A DNA stretch of 64,000 bases from Plantago major (GCA_026545765.1 CM048844.1:68652035-68716034); one strand, 5' to 3'; numbered from the stretch's first letter, positions 1 to 12,800 are shown. Translations and numbers: made by a program. Notes: generated from the letters alone by a model not told the origin.

Positions 1-204
1 TACCAATAAATACAACCAAATGTAGTAGTGATTTTTGTTTTTCACATCCATACCACAATCTGCAGTACACAGGATTAATTGCTAGCTATTAAAAATTGTG
101 GAGTAAACAAGCTAGAAATTAAAGAGCTACAACTTAATTTTCCTAGCTATATCCAAAATACACTCAATCAAATTCTCCTACTTGTTCATATTCAGAACAA
201 ATCT

Positions 205-3200
205 TCAAACTCCAGCAGCTTGGCCTAATCTCCCCCTCAATATCTTTACTCCCATGTACCTGCATTCGCGTACATAATGATTAAATTCCAGTTCTAAAAC
301 ACGATACCTGTTCCTTTACGTTTTCAAACTTATCTTCTTTCTGTGTTTTAAATATGTAAAACTTACCGGCCCAACATCAAGACAGTGGCTTGAGGATTAG
401 TTCCAGGAGAAACCTCAAAAGTAGAACCATCAACAACACGAAGCCTTTCAACTCCGAGGACCTTATAGTCGGGGCTAACCACCTTTCCAACATGACATCC
501 TCCATGGTAATGCCAAATTGTAATGACAGTGTCTTTGCAGAACTGCTCAAGCGATTGCGTATCATTGGTATGCCTAGGTATCAGATTCACATTGGCTTCA
601 ACAGTCAAGTTTATCAGCTTCTCCACCACATCATCACCCAATTTCGTGTAATTGCTGAAGTGCTTTGATTTCAGAAGCTTCTCCACAACACGAATACCAT
701 TAACACATTTCGCTAGATCCTCTGGATGGCTGAAGTAATTAAATGTAATTGAAGGGTTATCATCAATGTTCGTGTTGATCAGCCTAATTTCACCTTTCGA
801 CAGGGGCTTGGCTATCTTTTCTAGAATGAAACCTCCATTGAACACTTCGTGTGGGAGGTTACGTTTTCTCCTACTGTACTCGTGAATTGCTTCATGTGTT
901 CTTTGCTTCGGAGGTATTGTTGACAGCTGACCTATCTGTTATTTTAATAGTAAAGACCAAACAAAAAACCAGTCAGCCTACAAGAACAATACTGTTTAAC
1001 TGTATCTTGAACAGCAGAACAATTGTATCCAAACAATACTATACAATGTTTAAGTAAGTTAGATTAACTCAGAGGATTTGTACTGACCTCAGCTGAAGCG
1101 ATTCCATGGTCGCAATGAATACTATCAGTAGACTGTCCATAGCCATTGCTAGCTTCAATGTACACTCCCAACTTGGTAATCCCAACGGTTTGTATCAAAG
1201 ATTGCTTGACAGGCTCATTGATCGGCACAAATATAGTATTGAGAGGGTTATCGGACATGTCTTTCCCCACAAACGGATTGTCATGTACGACAGAGATGTT
1301 CAATTTCTCAAGGTCATTTTTGGGGCCAATGCCACTAAGAAGCAACATTTGAGGGCTCCCTATTGCACCTGAAGAAACAATGATTTCGCTCCCTTTCCTC
1401 TTCGACAGAACAACTCTGTGTACCTTCCCATTTTCATCTTTGAAGATAACTCCTGTGGCTCTTGGTTTTTTCCCTGCTATAAGCACGGAATTGTCATGAA
1501 AAGCGTTCATCACTATGAATGAGTTAAGAGTTTAGTAAATAAGAGATTTTTTTCCAAGTGATATGGAGAGTTTGGCAATTACTACTACCTGATGTATCAA
1601 ACTCGATTTTCTGAACTGTAGCGTGAACTAGTACTTGGAGGTTTTTGGAATTAGCGGAGGCAAGAAGCTCAGCGGAACTGTGGCGTCTGCCAAATCTGTC
1701 AAAGATAGTTCCACCAATTTTGGTTCCGTATAAATGATCGTAAGTGAAGCCGTTGTCAGGTGAAATTCCAATTTCTATTAGGCCATCTCTAAATGCAACC
1801 TGCCACTGAGTTAGAGCCGGTCGATGAACTATCTGATTTTCGACCCAGTGATATGACTCGTTAACCAGTTTATCATCCCAACCTACTTGCTTCACGTATC
1901 TGCACATGAGAATTAATATCATCTCATCTTCAGGAATCAAAAAGCTTAGCCGAGTACAAGTTGGTCATAACTTTGCAAGTACTATAGCACGTGGTCAGTA
2001 TAGTACAAAGATTAGATGATGCAAAACAAGATTAAGAGAGCACGCTGTAGGGTAGAAAAAATCGAGAAACAGAGGGAAATGAAAGTGATTTTCATTGAAT
2101 GCAAAAGAAAGCGGAGCGGTTAGAATGTTTTAAATGTATCAATGAACTTCTACTCCCTTTTCTTCTGAATACATTAATTAATGCTTGCCACATAAATATG
2201 AAAGCTGTATGTTGGTGAATCATAAATTATGAGGAAATTTTTTACGTTAAATGTCACATGTCCACCATACTCAGGGGCTCAGGGCGGGCCTCCAACGAAC
2301 ACAGTCCGTTTTCCTTTAGGGCGTCTCACATATAATTAATACTCCCTTCAGTTTTTCCATTTTTTAATACTCCCTCCGTCCCAGTTTCATTTACCCGTAT
2401 TCCGTTTTGGTCGTCCCAAATTCAATTACCCATTACTTTAATGGAAAATCTATCTCCTATTTTATTCACTATATCTCATACTTTATTCACTATTTCTCCT
2501 ACTTTATTCAATCTATTTCCTACTTTATTACCATATCTCTTACTTTATTCAATTTTTTCTTAAAACTTGTGTCCGGCCCCACAGATAAATGAAATCGGGA
2601 CGGAGGGAGTATAAGACATTTTAGATTTTAAACTATTCAAAAACAAGCATACATACCAAAAAAAAAAAAAAAAAAAACGACGACATTTTTTTAATTGAAA
2701 GTGTTTGCATTCAAGGTACCTGAACCGATAAACTGCATAAAAGTATATCACCAAATCACCTCAATTGCCTCTATTACATTTTAAACTAAAGTTTAGTTAA
2801 ATTCCCTCAATTTCATTTTATTTGCACTTTATTTTCCGTGCAAAATAAGATAGAAAATTGTTGCCCATGGTCTTACCAATTTTAAATAAATAATAGTATC
2901 AAAATTCAGTAATCTATAAAATCTTAAATAATTTAGGTTGAATGACAAGTATTTTTAAGAAAAGTTTAAAAGTTAAAGTGGCAAATACAAATAAACGGTG
3001 GGTTTTATTTTAGTATATATATTTCTCATTCTAGTCTTTTATGTCACTGTTTTTCTAGTTTTTATTTTTCTACATTGTCATTCATAATTTAACAAATAAA
3101 TAGTATCAATTTAAATTATTTTTTTAGTATCTTCTATTACAACTAAAAAGATATGAGTTTTTGTCTCAGAAGTGGCGGTTGTGATACTAAAATTTTGATT

Positions 3201-4367
3201 TGCCATTTATATATAAAAAAAATATGGATAAGTTAATACAAAACCCTCTCTATTATCATACAATTGGACGAAACTCTCTAAAAACTAGTGATTGGTTTAG
3301 AACTAAAGTTCAGAAAACCGAGTTAAAAACACTTAAATTTTTACGAAACTCAAGGTTTTAGTTATGTACCAATAAGTCAGATTAGTTTTACAAACAATTT
3401 TTTCATTACCATTTCCTCAATTGAATAGAAATTAATAGTTTATGAATCTTTTAATAGACCGAATGATCTAATGTCATCTAATGTCATTTGATGAAATTTA
3501 GCGCGCGCACACACGTATTTAGAGTAGATTAGAATAGTTGTAGGTAACCTACCTTGTGCTAGCCCGGGTGTAAAAGCCGGCATTAATAGTACTCCCTCCG
3601 CCCAAAACCCTGGCTCTCGAATTGAAAACCCCATCAGTGGAGATAAACATCTGGGAAGCGGATGTATTGGAGAGATCCGCGAGTGTGAGATGGAAGTTCT
3701 CCATGAAGGAGACATTAGCATTCGCAAAGGGGGTTCCTCCTCTCTCCAGGACCAATACCGTGAAGTTTTGCGACAGTGTCGCTGCAAGTGGGCACCCCGC
3801 TGTCCCGCCTCCCACCACTATGTAGTCGTATTCCGAGAACTCAGCAGACGCCCCCGATGACCCTGGTCGACGACTCAACCAACTTGCCGGTTTTATGAAC
3901 GGGTACCTGTACTGCGCTGGATGATCAAATTCCCCTGCATTCCATATATAACAAACTAATTATTTTTATTTCTTTAAATATTCATGGTTTTTATGTCGAC
4001 GTAGAATTTCCACAAAAAGTAACACCGAACTGAAATTGATGAAGTGAAAATTGAACGAGTCCAACCAAGAAGTCATTATTGCATGTAAAGTAGAAAAGCA
4101 ACATTTTCTAGAGAAACAAATTAAAAACCATTTCATTATTTCATCTGTGGTGTTGTTTTCTTGATTTCGAGCAAAAGAGGAAGAAATGAAAATCTGAAAT
4201 GTTGTGTGATTGGGACATCTAATAAAAAGAAAAAACTGAAGAAGAAAAAGAAGAGAAGAGAAAAGAAAAGGACCTTGAGAGAAAGTAGTGATGATCCATA
4301 GGAAAGAGAGACAGTAAAGAGCTGCTGCTGCTGGTGCACAGTGAAAACCACCAATTACCAAAGCCAT
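205..4367 (-). CDS. HTH: HOTHEAD-like GMC (FAD-dependent) oxidoreductase, six exons, complete
   Basis: Exons read on the minus strand are 4274-4367, 3553-3934, 1589-1899, 1088-1473, 367-935 and 205-259. All introns are GT-AG, the phases agree, and the sum is 1797 nt (598 aa plus stop), close to the roughly 594 aa of Arabidopsis HOTHEAD. Residues 1-31 are a hydrophobic signal-like leader. The FAD-binding motif VVGGGTAGCP lies near 71-80, IFDRFGRRH and the SSGAIGSPQ motif follow, then WHYHGG near 532-537 with the catalytic His, and the conserved Asn in PGTNPQA near 571. HOTHEAD-family enzymes are thought to oxidise long-chain omega-hydroxy fatty acids for cuticle formation and organ separation; mandelonitrile lyases are close relatives. 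The start at 4367 was chosen because the hydrophobic leader begins there; an in-frame upstream ATG at 4448 reads through probable 5' UTR. No break is seen. Orthology to HTH itself rather than a paralogue is inferred from sequence resemblance. Confidence 0.93.
2368..2612. mobile_element. Stowaway-type MITE inside intron 3 of the HOTHEAD-like gene
   Basis: The element starts TACTCCCTCCGTCCCA and ends with its inverted copy GGGACGGAGGGAGTA, about 245 bp, flanked by TA. This is the canonical Stowaway terminal repeat (CTCCCTCCGT) of the Tc1/mariner superfamily. The interior has short tandem repeats of a TTTATTCACTAT-like unit and no coding capacity. Confidence 0.9.
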
Positions 4368-4513
4368 TGGCAGCCAAAATGAAATCAAAACAAAACAAAA
4401 CAAAACCCAAAGAAAGCTAGCTTGCTTTCCACAAATTCCTCTCCACAAACAAAAGAAATTTTGAAGTGGCTCTCTCTGGTTGGTCTTGTTCTCTGTGTAA
4501 CTAGTAATACTCT

Positions 4514-4522
4514 CTATTTATA
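4514..4522 (-). promoter_or_regulatory. Probable TATA box of the HOTHEAD-like gene
   Basis: On the minus strand this reads TATAAATAG, about 150 bp upstream of the ATG at 4367, which would leave a 5' UTR of roughly 110-120 nt. It is a match to the plant TATA consensus in the expected place; the transcription start itself is not visible. Confidence 0.55.
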
Positions 4523-4651
4523 TATTCATATATGTTCTGCACTCAATTATAGTAGGAGTATCTATTTCACACAAACACTCAAACACTGTGATGATGAACT
4601 ACTCAATCAATTAAATGTAGGTAACAATTAATAGTAGGTTGTTGAGTACTG

Positions 4652-4654
<3 letters not shown>

Positions 4655-4706
<52 letters not shown>
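4655..4706. repeat. (AT)n microsatellite
   Basis: Uninterrupted AT dinucleotide run of about 52 bp in the upstream region of the HOTHEAD-like gene, roughly 290 bp from its start codon. Confidence 0.97.
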
Positions 4707-4716
<10 letters not shown>

Positions 4717-5422
4717 GCAACCACATCAGAGAATGATTAAAATGTAGTGAGAAAGAGATGGAGAAATTGTCACAATAATCCCAACTGGGAAAGTAATAAT
4801 AACTAATAATAATAATAGCCAGCATTTAATGGAGCAGTTGGAGAGGTCATTAATGAAACCACACCGTTTGGACTGTATGCTGCACACCGTATCGGTTTTT
4901 TCTAAACTACAGCATGTTACACTGCCTTTTGATGTTTTAATATGTTATACAGTACAACATTTAATGCATATGGTACAATTATAATACAATATTAAAGCAC
5001 TGAGAGGTAGTGCATAATTGCGGTAGTAAAGAGGAAACCGAGATCATGGATATTGCATTGCATTGCATTATGGAGATAGTACCGCATTAATGCATTATGC
5101 TTCTTTTTTCTTTTTTTGGTTTCAATGTTTATCTCTATATACATATTTAGATGGACAGCTCACAACAGCCAGCTGCCTGCATTTTCTGCTCTTCTGCATT
5201 ATCATCTACAATAAAATCGATCGGACCAACCAAAAGCTAGCTAGTTGAATTGTGTGTCTCTCTTCTTTATTCATGTCTCTAGATGATTCTTTTGTTTTAT
5301 CATTATTATTATTTTATTTTTTTGGTAGAATGTGCTAATGCATGTAAAAAAGAGGGCTGCTGAACTGCATTGATCCGATCCATTTGGAGCGGATCGGATG
5401 TATCCTTTAATATATATTCATA
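4707..5422. other. Upstream intergenic region of the HOTHEAD-like gene, no gene seen
   Basis: AT-rich sequence without a credible ORF. It probably holds distal promoter elements of the HOTHEAD-like gene. A short run of ATCCGATCC-like words sits near 5373-5400. Confidence 0.5.
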
Positions 5423-5822
5423 CAACTTGTTTCATATACATACATACATACTCGATTCGTTCCAAAGAAACTGTCGAGTTTTGTGACACCCTACTATGAA
5501 GCACCCTGCTCCACAGCTCAATGCCACCCACCTACACCCTCCCTTAAAGAGTGACAAGAAAATATGAAGGCCAATATGAACAAAAGTATTGATATGTTCG
5601 ATGAGCAAAGGAACAAGAGAAGAAGATAAAGGAACCATCACATTTTACTAAAGTCCTCATTAATTATAAAATAATAAAGTCAAATATAGATATTTAATAC
5701 AAAAGATGGAACACTACAAGTTTTAACTTTTTATGGTCAACAGATCTCAACTTTGACTACGTATAAATCTATAGCTTCTTTGGAACGAATCGAGTATGTA
5801 TGTATGTATATGAGACAAGTTG
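5423..5822. mobile_element. Fold-back element with about 50-bp inverted arms
   Basis: The left arm 5423-5472 (begins CAACTTGTTTCATATA) and the right arm 5773-5822 are near-perfect reverse complements, with only a few mismatches over 50 bp, around a loop of about 300 bp. No clear TSD was found. It could be a MITE or the trace of a hairpin-forming small-RNA locus. It lies about 1.1-1.5 kb upstream of the HOTHEAD-like start codon. Confidence 0.6.
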
Positions 5823-6268
5823 TCCTAGCTAGTTAATTAAGTCATTTTAAATCGCGACTCTACTTCCACAGTCCAACACCTGGAATTGCTAGTAATTTTT
5901 TTTTATTGTCTCTATTTTCACTTGTAATTAGTTATGCTATGTTAGTTGCGTAGTTTGCTAATTTGGAATTTGAAATTTACATTTGATGTGTTTTTAGGAT
6001 ATTTGAATGTATGATATATATTGTAATCGAGTATTTTGTTTGAAGTTCACATTTGATCCTATATGAGTTGTCCATTACTTCCATTTTGTAGTTTCGATTA
6101 GTAATTAATCTCGTAAATTTTTCTATATCCAAGAATTTATCCAGTCTGCACGGATCGATCCGCTATCCGATCCTTTCAGAAGGGATCGATTGACTTTTTC
6201 TTCATTCGTTTCTACGGGTATACGGATCATAATGGATCAGATCCGATCGGTTGCACAATCATGTAAAA
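5823..6268. other. Intergenic sequence, no gene seen
   Basis: AT-rich. Around 6149-6250 there are several GGATC and CCGATCC words, similar to those at 5373-5400 and inside the hAT-like element near 18100. No ORF or RNA gene is supported. Confidence 0.4.
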
Positions 6269-6470
6269 AATTATTCCCTGCGCTCCGCCGAACTCCATAC
6301 ACTTGACATTTTTAGTTGTCTCCAAGATCTTCATACAGTACTAAAACAAAGTTGCCACACATACAACAAATAATAAACATTGACCTCAACTTTACACAAA
6401 ATTACACACTTTGCCACTAAAAGTAGTACTCTTTCTTGTCCACATTTCTATCGTGGGGGTTTCTATAGCA
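6269..6470. mobile_element. Decayed Stowaway-like MITE copy
   Basis: The stretch resembles the MITE at 24686-24939: a CTCCG-type start, then CATTTTTAGT, AATAATAAACA, CTCAACTTTACACA and TTTGCCACTAAAAGT in the same order. The right terminus is no longer recognisable. Confidence 0.5.
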
Positions 6471-6479
6471 GCCGTACTA

Positions 6480-6955
6480 CTGTTAAGATCTAATTGACCA
6501 TTGATATTGTGTACGACTACTCCTATTGTGTACGACTACTTGATTGGGTATAAATGACGTATAATTTTTTTTATAACAAGTAAAGTTAGTATAAATCAGT
6601 GCAACTATCAAACGTAATCCAGATCAAATTTAATTAGGGTCATTATGCATCGAATCATTTCGCGTCAAATTGATTTGGATTATTTTGGATCTGGTGATAC
6701 CGCCGGATGTGGTGGTTACTTTTGGTCAATGATTTTGGATGTGACCTGGTCCAAGCAGTTTAAATCAATGTTGTTGTTGTTGTGGTGGTGTCTGTTATTA
6801 TATTTTATTTGTATATGAAAAATTATATAGTTAAATTTTATATCTTTTATTAATAATTATATTGGTCAATTAACTAGTACGACTACTCTTGAGCTATCGT
6901 ACTCAATAAGAGTAGTTGTACTCAAAATCGACGGTCAAGATTAGATCTTAACTAA
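6480..6955. mobile_element. Inverted-repeat element with about 70-bp arms
   Basis: The left arm (about 6482-6550, starting near GTTAAGATCTAATTGACC) is the reverse complement, with mismatches, of 6878-6952 (ending AGATTAGATCTTAAC). Each arm carries two copies of GTACGACTACT-like words. No TSD was resolved and there is no coding capacity. It is probably a MITE of unknown superfamily. Confidence 0.55.
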
Positions 6956-7385
6956 TCGAGTCAAATTGATATGTGTTATTTTTTATCAGTCCGAGTAAAA
7001 GTTAAGATGGTTGACCTTTGTAATTTCGTGTCGAGTTCAAATTTCGAGTCTGGAAGATCAGGTTTGCAACTAAAATGAAATTGAATGAAAATATATAGTA
7101 TAAATTGTGCAGGAAATTAAATCATCATTTATTATTAATAAAGTGAAACGAGCACGATACACGTGAAATCGTTAATTAGTGTCACAAGAAGTAGAAAAGT
7201 TTCAAAGATATAAAATATAAATATAAACAAAGGAGAAAATGAAGAATACAGGTTGAAAATTTTATTATTTCCTAAATCACTTAATTTTCATTACAATTGA
7301 TTAAAAATCTACATGAGGATTTAAATTTTGTCCATTTATTATCCGCAACTTCATGAATCAAGATCATCGACTCGATTTTGAATGA
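6956..7385. other. Intergenic sequence left of the first CACTA element
   Basis: AT-rich, without ORF, RNA gene or recognised repeat. It ends at the CAT target site of the CACTA element. Confidence 0.4.
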
Positions 7386-7399
7386 CATCACTACAAAAA

Positions 7400-7690
7400 A
7401 TCTGGCCTGTAGCGACGGATAGATCCGTCGCTACAGGCCAGCTATCCGTCGCCCCAGCTCTGGCGACGGATCGGGCGACGGATAGAAAATCCGTCGCCTC
7501 AGCTGAATGACGGATAACAATCCGTCGTCAATTCGATGACAGATGACGGATTGACCAATTATTTTTTTAATTCGAAATTTAGCGACGGATAGATCCTATC
7601 CGTCGCTAAATATTTAATGGACTAGTGACGAATTTGAAATTGACACTAATTCGCTATCGTGAATTCCGTCACTACTTCCGTCACTATTTA
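7400..7690. repeat. Left subterminal repeat region of CACTA-1
   Basis: Multiple direct and inverted copies of GCGACGGATA and TCCGTCGC, several as small palindromes, then GTGACGAATT-type words. In En/Spm elements such arrays bind TNPA and are needed for transposition. Confidence 0.8.
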
Positions 7691-7810
7691 TTTCATATTA
7701 ATCCCTATTTTTCGTAGTTCACCTATTTAATCAATATAATGTTCGATAATAAATCAATAATACGGAAAATGTTTCAATGAATAAAAAAGTAATATTCGGA
7801 GCTGAAGAAA

Positions 7811-9703
7811 TTATCCAAACAAGTGTAAATATGAAAAAATCGAACATACAGATACATAACTAGCTATCGACGGGGTGGGGGTGGGTGATGGCGAATCGGG
7901 ACATGAATCGCTCCATTCAGAATCAAGGCGCTTTCTCCTCCTTCGTTCTCCGTCATGGCGCTCCATCTCGTCCCTTTGTTGCTCCATCTCTTGAGTTAGC
8001 CGAGCAACATGTTCCTGACCGCGATCGCACCATTTCCGAGACCGGTCACTGGTGTAAACCGGACGTCTGGATCGCTGGAATGATGATGAGGAGCACGCCG
8101 ACTAGCCAGATGCAAACCGAGGCTCCCGAGTCCATATATTCGCCCTTTCTTGTCCGGGTTTGTTGACCTCTAGGAAGATGTTGTCAACTTGTTGATTGAC
8201 AACACATCACCCGTCTCGTCCTCGCCTCGCCACCGAGCATCAACCTCACCTGAAATCGTAAATAGCAGATATAATGATCGCCATCGCTTTTTAAAAAGTA
8301 ACTTGTAATAGTGTACAAATATGAACTTTAAGCAACATAAACATACCGCAATAGACGAGGCGCGGCAGTCGGTCCATACCCCGCCCTTCTGCTTGGCCTT
8401 CTTGAAGATGGCATACTTGGATGTCACCTCCCCGTACACCGAATCAAACCAGATGTAGTCAACAATTTATCATCTACAAGTAATAGAGCAAAGAGACTTC
8501 ATACATACACGTAATGCTAGATTGCAAAAACACATATATACGCACCGATTGATAATAATCGATAATGAGATCGCCTCCAAGGTGGTGAACGGCCCTTCTG
8601 CCAGACGATCGGGATGCCGGTTACTGTTGTCCAAGCAACGCCCCGACATCGATCGGCGCCATGAAGCATCCCAAAGGGCCCACTCTGCATCAACTTTGTG
8701 GAGGATTGGGCCACCCGATCCCGAATGGCCTTCCACGCAGACATATCCTCAGATAGCTGATCCCACAGCCTCGAACGCCCAGATCTGTGGATCAACTCTT
8801 GGAATGAAGTACCTTCTACATTCCCAATTTCATACAACATCCAAAGTCAATACATGTCCTAACAACATAATGTATATGGTGACTAACATATCACCCAAAT
8901 AAAGTGGCTAACATACCACTCACATATAGTGGCTAACATACCACTCACATTGTCCTAAAATTTACTAACACAATGGTGACTAACATATCACCCAAATAAA
9001 GTGGCTAACATACCACTCACATACAACAAGCTAACATACCACTCACATTGTCCTAAAATTTACTAACACAATGGTGACTAACATATCACCCAAATAAAGT
9101 GGCTAACATACCACTCACATACAAAGGCTAACATACCACTCATATTAAAACGATTATAATTACAAACAAATGAATGTCATATTTTAACTTACCCTCACCA
9201 TCAAGTACTCGCCCTCATGCGCCCGAGATGTGGCTCCAACACTCACCACCACGCCTGGTGGCTCTCTCCCTCGGAAGATGTCACCTAGTTTGTTGTGCAC
9301 CTCCCGAGGCCATAAGTCATTGTCAATGTATAAGATACAAGAAACGAATATGCATTACTTTAGTACAACAATTTATACTTGTCAACTATCATTATCAGTT
9401 ATGTTTTACATATTTAAGAAGAATGTATAATACTTACTTGGCAGGACCAATAGGGAAAATCACAGGCAAGCCGTCCCACGTGACGTTGGGATTGTTTGAT
9501 CGAACACGGTAGGGACAATCGTCGTGGTCGCCCTCCAAAGATGTGTCCGGCCGACTGTAGAGCCACTACCGCTTCTCTCGCCTCGGGGTCTCAGAATCCG
9601 AGACTTCTTGTCACGATCTTCGAGCCTCCTCGTTCGACGGTGTCCCCGACCCACCACTATCATGCGGCCATGCGTGGGGACGATAGGTGGACGGCTCTGT
9701 CAT
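7811..9703 (-). pseudogene. TNPA-like second gene of CACTA-1 (Transposase_24-type), broken
   Basis: The ATG at 9703 opens MTEPSTYRPHAWPHD and continues with two in-frame stops to WDGLPVIFPIGPAK, which ends at a GTAAGT donor near 9437. A second exon (about 9196-9320) includes WPREVHNKLGDIF and GREPPGVVVSVG and ends at another GTAAG donor. Further pieces lie at about 8540-8840 (frame unclear) and 8350-8460 (SKYAIFKKAKQKGG). The last piece, 7811-8160, is charged and coiled-coil-like (QEHVARLTQEMEQQ), then Ser/Pro-rich. This layout fits the plant En/Spm Transposase_24 family, which binds subterminal repeats. The same C-terminal style occurs in CACTA-2. Exon borders in the middle are uncertain, and two nonsense codons make it a pseudogene. 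Confidence 0.6.
8877..9150. repeat. About 97-bp tandem repeat in an intron of the TNPA-like gene
   Basis: Nearly three copies begin at 8877, 8974 and 9072 with TGGTGACTAACATATCACCC and contain repeated GTGGCTAACATACCACTCAC. The short halves (GGTGACTAACATATCACC, GTGGCTAACATACCAC) are themselves palindromic. Confidence 0.9.
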
Positions 9704-9839
9704 GACATCTGCAAAAAATGTAATAAATACAATAAAAATGTGTTAGTACGAGTTATAATACATAACAGATTATAATAACACATATAATTACTCATAATAC
9801 ACATAATATACCATTATAGCCGTCCTCTAAGACTACATA

Positions 9840-12800
9840 TTAGTCCTCGTGCAGATCAAACAACTCATCATCTGCTTCTATGGGATCTTCTGCTTGTTTA
9901 TCGACATCCTCTTGTTGGTACGAGTTGGTAATTGAGTCGTCTTTCTCAATGTACTCCACTTTTGAGCGAGCACGAATAGGTACCGCAGCCTAACCATTCC
10001 CCTTATCGCGTTTTACGCTTGGATATTCAAGAAACACCACTTGTCGTGCTTGAGTCCGTAATAAATGGTTCATACTTGGTTCGGTACCTCTTCTTTCGTT
10101 CACATCAACCATTTCATACCGCTCGTTCTTCCTCGTACCTTCTGGATTAGGATCATACCACTCAACGTCAAACAAGAAGGTTCGTTTAAATGGCAATCCA
10201 GAATATTCAATCCTCACAATTCGTTTTAGCTTGCCGTGGAAATCAAACAAAGTAGCGTCTCCATACTCTTCTGCACCATTAACACACCCCGGAGTTGCTT
10301 GTCGCCATGGCCGTGTTACATTCAGTCGTGTGGAACCTAAGGCCATTGACTATATAACCTGGGAATGTGTAGACCTTTTTGAATGGACCCTCTGCGAGAG
10401 CCTTTAAGTATATGCATGTGACGTTGTTAATAGGATTCCGGACATACTCTCGGAACCAATCTGGAAATTCTGTAGGAATTTTTGAGTCAAGTAGTTCCTC
10501 TAGTGTATCCTCTGTCATCTGAGGATTTTCTTCCAAACAACGCTTTTTGAAAAAACTGCAAACATTGATTCGATGATAAGTCTATAATTGAAGTAGAGAC
10601 TTGCGTAGCTATATTAAAATTTAAATAAATGGTTGCTGACCTCGCAAATAGTACCATATCTTCGTCAACCTCAAAGACAATTCGAGGACATAATATTGAA
10701 ATGCTTTCAATCTTTATCCGTAAGATATTCTTTCTTAGTCGCACCAAGAGGTCTCCCCGATACCACGAAGATGATAGGAAAACTCATCATCCGCTTGAAC
10801 TACGAATGTGTTCGCATTTCGAGCCTTCTTTGTCTTCGTAGGGACGTGTTCATCAAAGTAATAAGAGCGAAGGTTGCGCTTCTCTCGAATGTAGGCATTG
10901 GCAATCGAACCTTCAGGTTTACCTTTGTTGTTGACATACTTCTTCAATTTCTCCAAGTACCTCTCGAATGGATACATCCATCGATACTGAACCGGTCCAG
11001 CAAGTCTCGCTTTATGAGGAAGGTGAACCGACAAGTGCTCCATAGAATCAAACCAGCTCGGTGGAAAGATACGCTCGAGCTTGCATAGAATCAATGGTAT
11101 GTTCCTTTCAAGATTTTCCAACACTTTATCATGAACCACCCTTGTGCCTAAATTTTTGAAAAATAAGCTCAACTCGGTGATAGCAGTCCATACGTGTTTC
11201 GGCAGCAGCTCTCGAAATGCTACCGGAATAAGCCTCTCCATGAACACATGACAGCCGTGGCTCTTCATCCCATAAACCTTTGTCTTCTTCAAATCCACAC
11301 ACCTCTCTAAATTTGAGGCGTAATTATCCGGGAAACTCAATGCCTCACCCAATCAAACAAAATTGACCTAGAAGCGTTGTCAATTGTGTAGCATGCTTCG
11401 ACCACTTACCATTATCATCCTTCTTTGTCAACTCAAGCCTTTTACACCACGTGGACAACTCGGATCTAGACTTCGCATGGTCCTTTGTTTTTCCCTCAAT
11501 GTTGCAAAGTGTATTGAATAAGTTCTCGAACACGTTCTTCTCAATGTGCATGAAATCTAAGTTGTGACGGATAAGAAGACTGCTCCAGTATGGCAAGTCC
11601 CAGAAAATGCTTCTCTTCCTCCAACTACATTTTTTACCAATTTTCTCGTTATGCTTCATCCACCCAAGCTCACCTTCATAAGACCCAATCTATTAATCTC
11701 CGCAAGAATTTGTGCACCAAGAAGTCTTGTCGGGCTTTTTGTTGACGACTTTATTTTTCAAGAATTGATCCTTGTTCTTCCCGAACGGATGGTCACTTTC
11801 TAGCAACCTACGATGACAATCAAACCAACAAAATTTTCCACTACCCTTCGCCTAAATGCATCCAGATCCTCCAAGCAATGTGGACATGCATATTTCCTTG
11901 CTTTTCCTTCCAGATAGCATGGAGTACGCAGGAAGTCACCACGGTCCAAAGAAGAGCTCTCAAGGTGAAGTTCTTTTTGTCGACATCATATGCGAGGATA
12001 CCATCCGTCCACAACTCGATCGGCTCCTTGATTAGGGGTTGCAAGAAAACATCCAACGTCGATCCAGATCTTTCGCCCGAGCACCAATGCAATCGAAACA
12101 TGAATGGCTCCTTCATGCACTCACCGGGGCGATTATACGGTGTGAGCATAATCGCCAACAAGAGTATTTACGTCACTACCGAACGGTTAAAACCATCCGC
12201 AAAGTCCCAAACGTACATTTCTAGATTCGGCCGCAAACTCGGATATGTCTTGTCAAACGATTTCCATGCGGGTGAGTCTCTTGGATGGTCCATTCTACCA
12301 CCTTGACAGATTATCCGAGATTACTGCTCCTTGTGCCACCGCATTTTATCCAGAAGCACTTGAAGCATACAATCTTTTCAAACGAGGTGCTAGAGGAAGT
12401 ACCACATTTTCTTATGTGAGAGATTTTTCTTTTGTCGCTTTCTTTGGCCCTCCTTGTAACGCTTGTTCCCTTACCACGTAACTTGCATTCTATTAGATCC
12501 GCATCCTCCTCCCAATATATCATGCACATTTTGGACAATACCTATGGTTACCAAAATACCTAATCCCGTGATCTTTTCTTCGCTTGGTAAAAGTTGGTGG
12601 GAACTAGGTTTTCAGACAAAGGTCCGACATTACGCCAACCCATTCATTGAAGCTCGTTTGATTGGCCGCCATTAGCCTTACAACTCATTAGCCGAGATAA
12701 CAAAGACAACTCAGTGAGCTTACACCCCGGGTAAACCGGCTTCCTTGATGATTCTAACAAGTCAAAGAACAACTGATCCTCGGGATTCGGTGGTTCCTCC

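Noticed and set aside
3588..3606. TACTCCCTCCGCCC word resembling a Stowaway terminus
   Set aside because: It is inside exon 2 of the HOTHEAD-like gene and encodes the conserved GGGST segment; there is no partner terminus nearby.
7885..8166. 93-codon plus-strand ORF
   Set aside because: It is antisense to the better supported C-terminal part of the TNPA-like gene.
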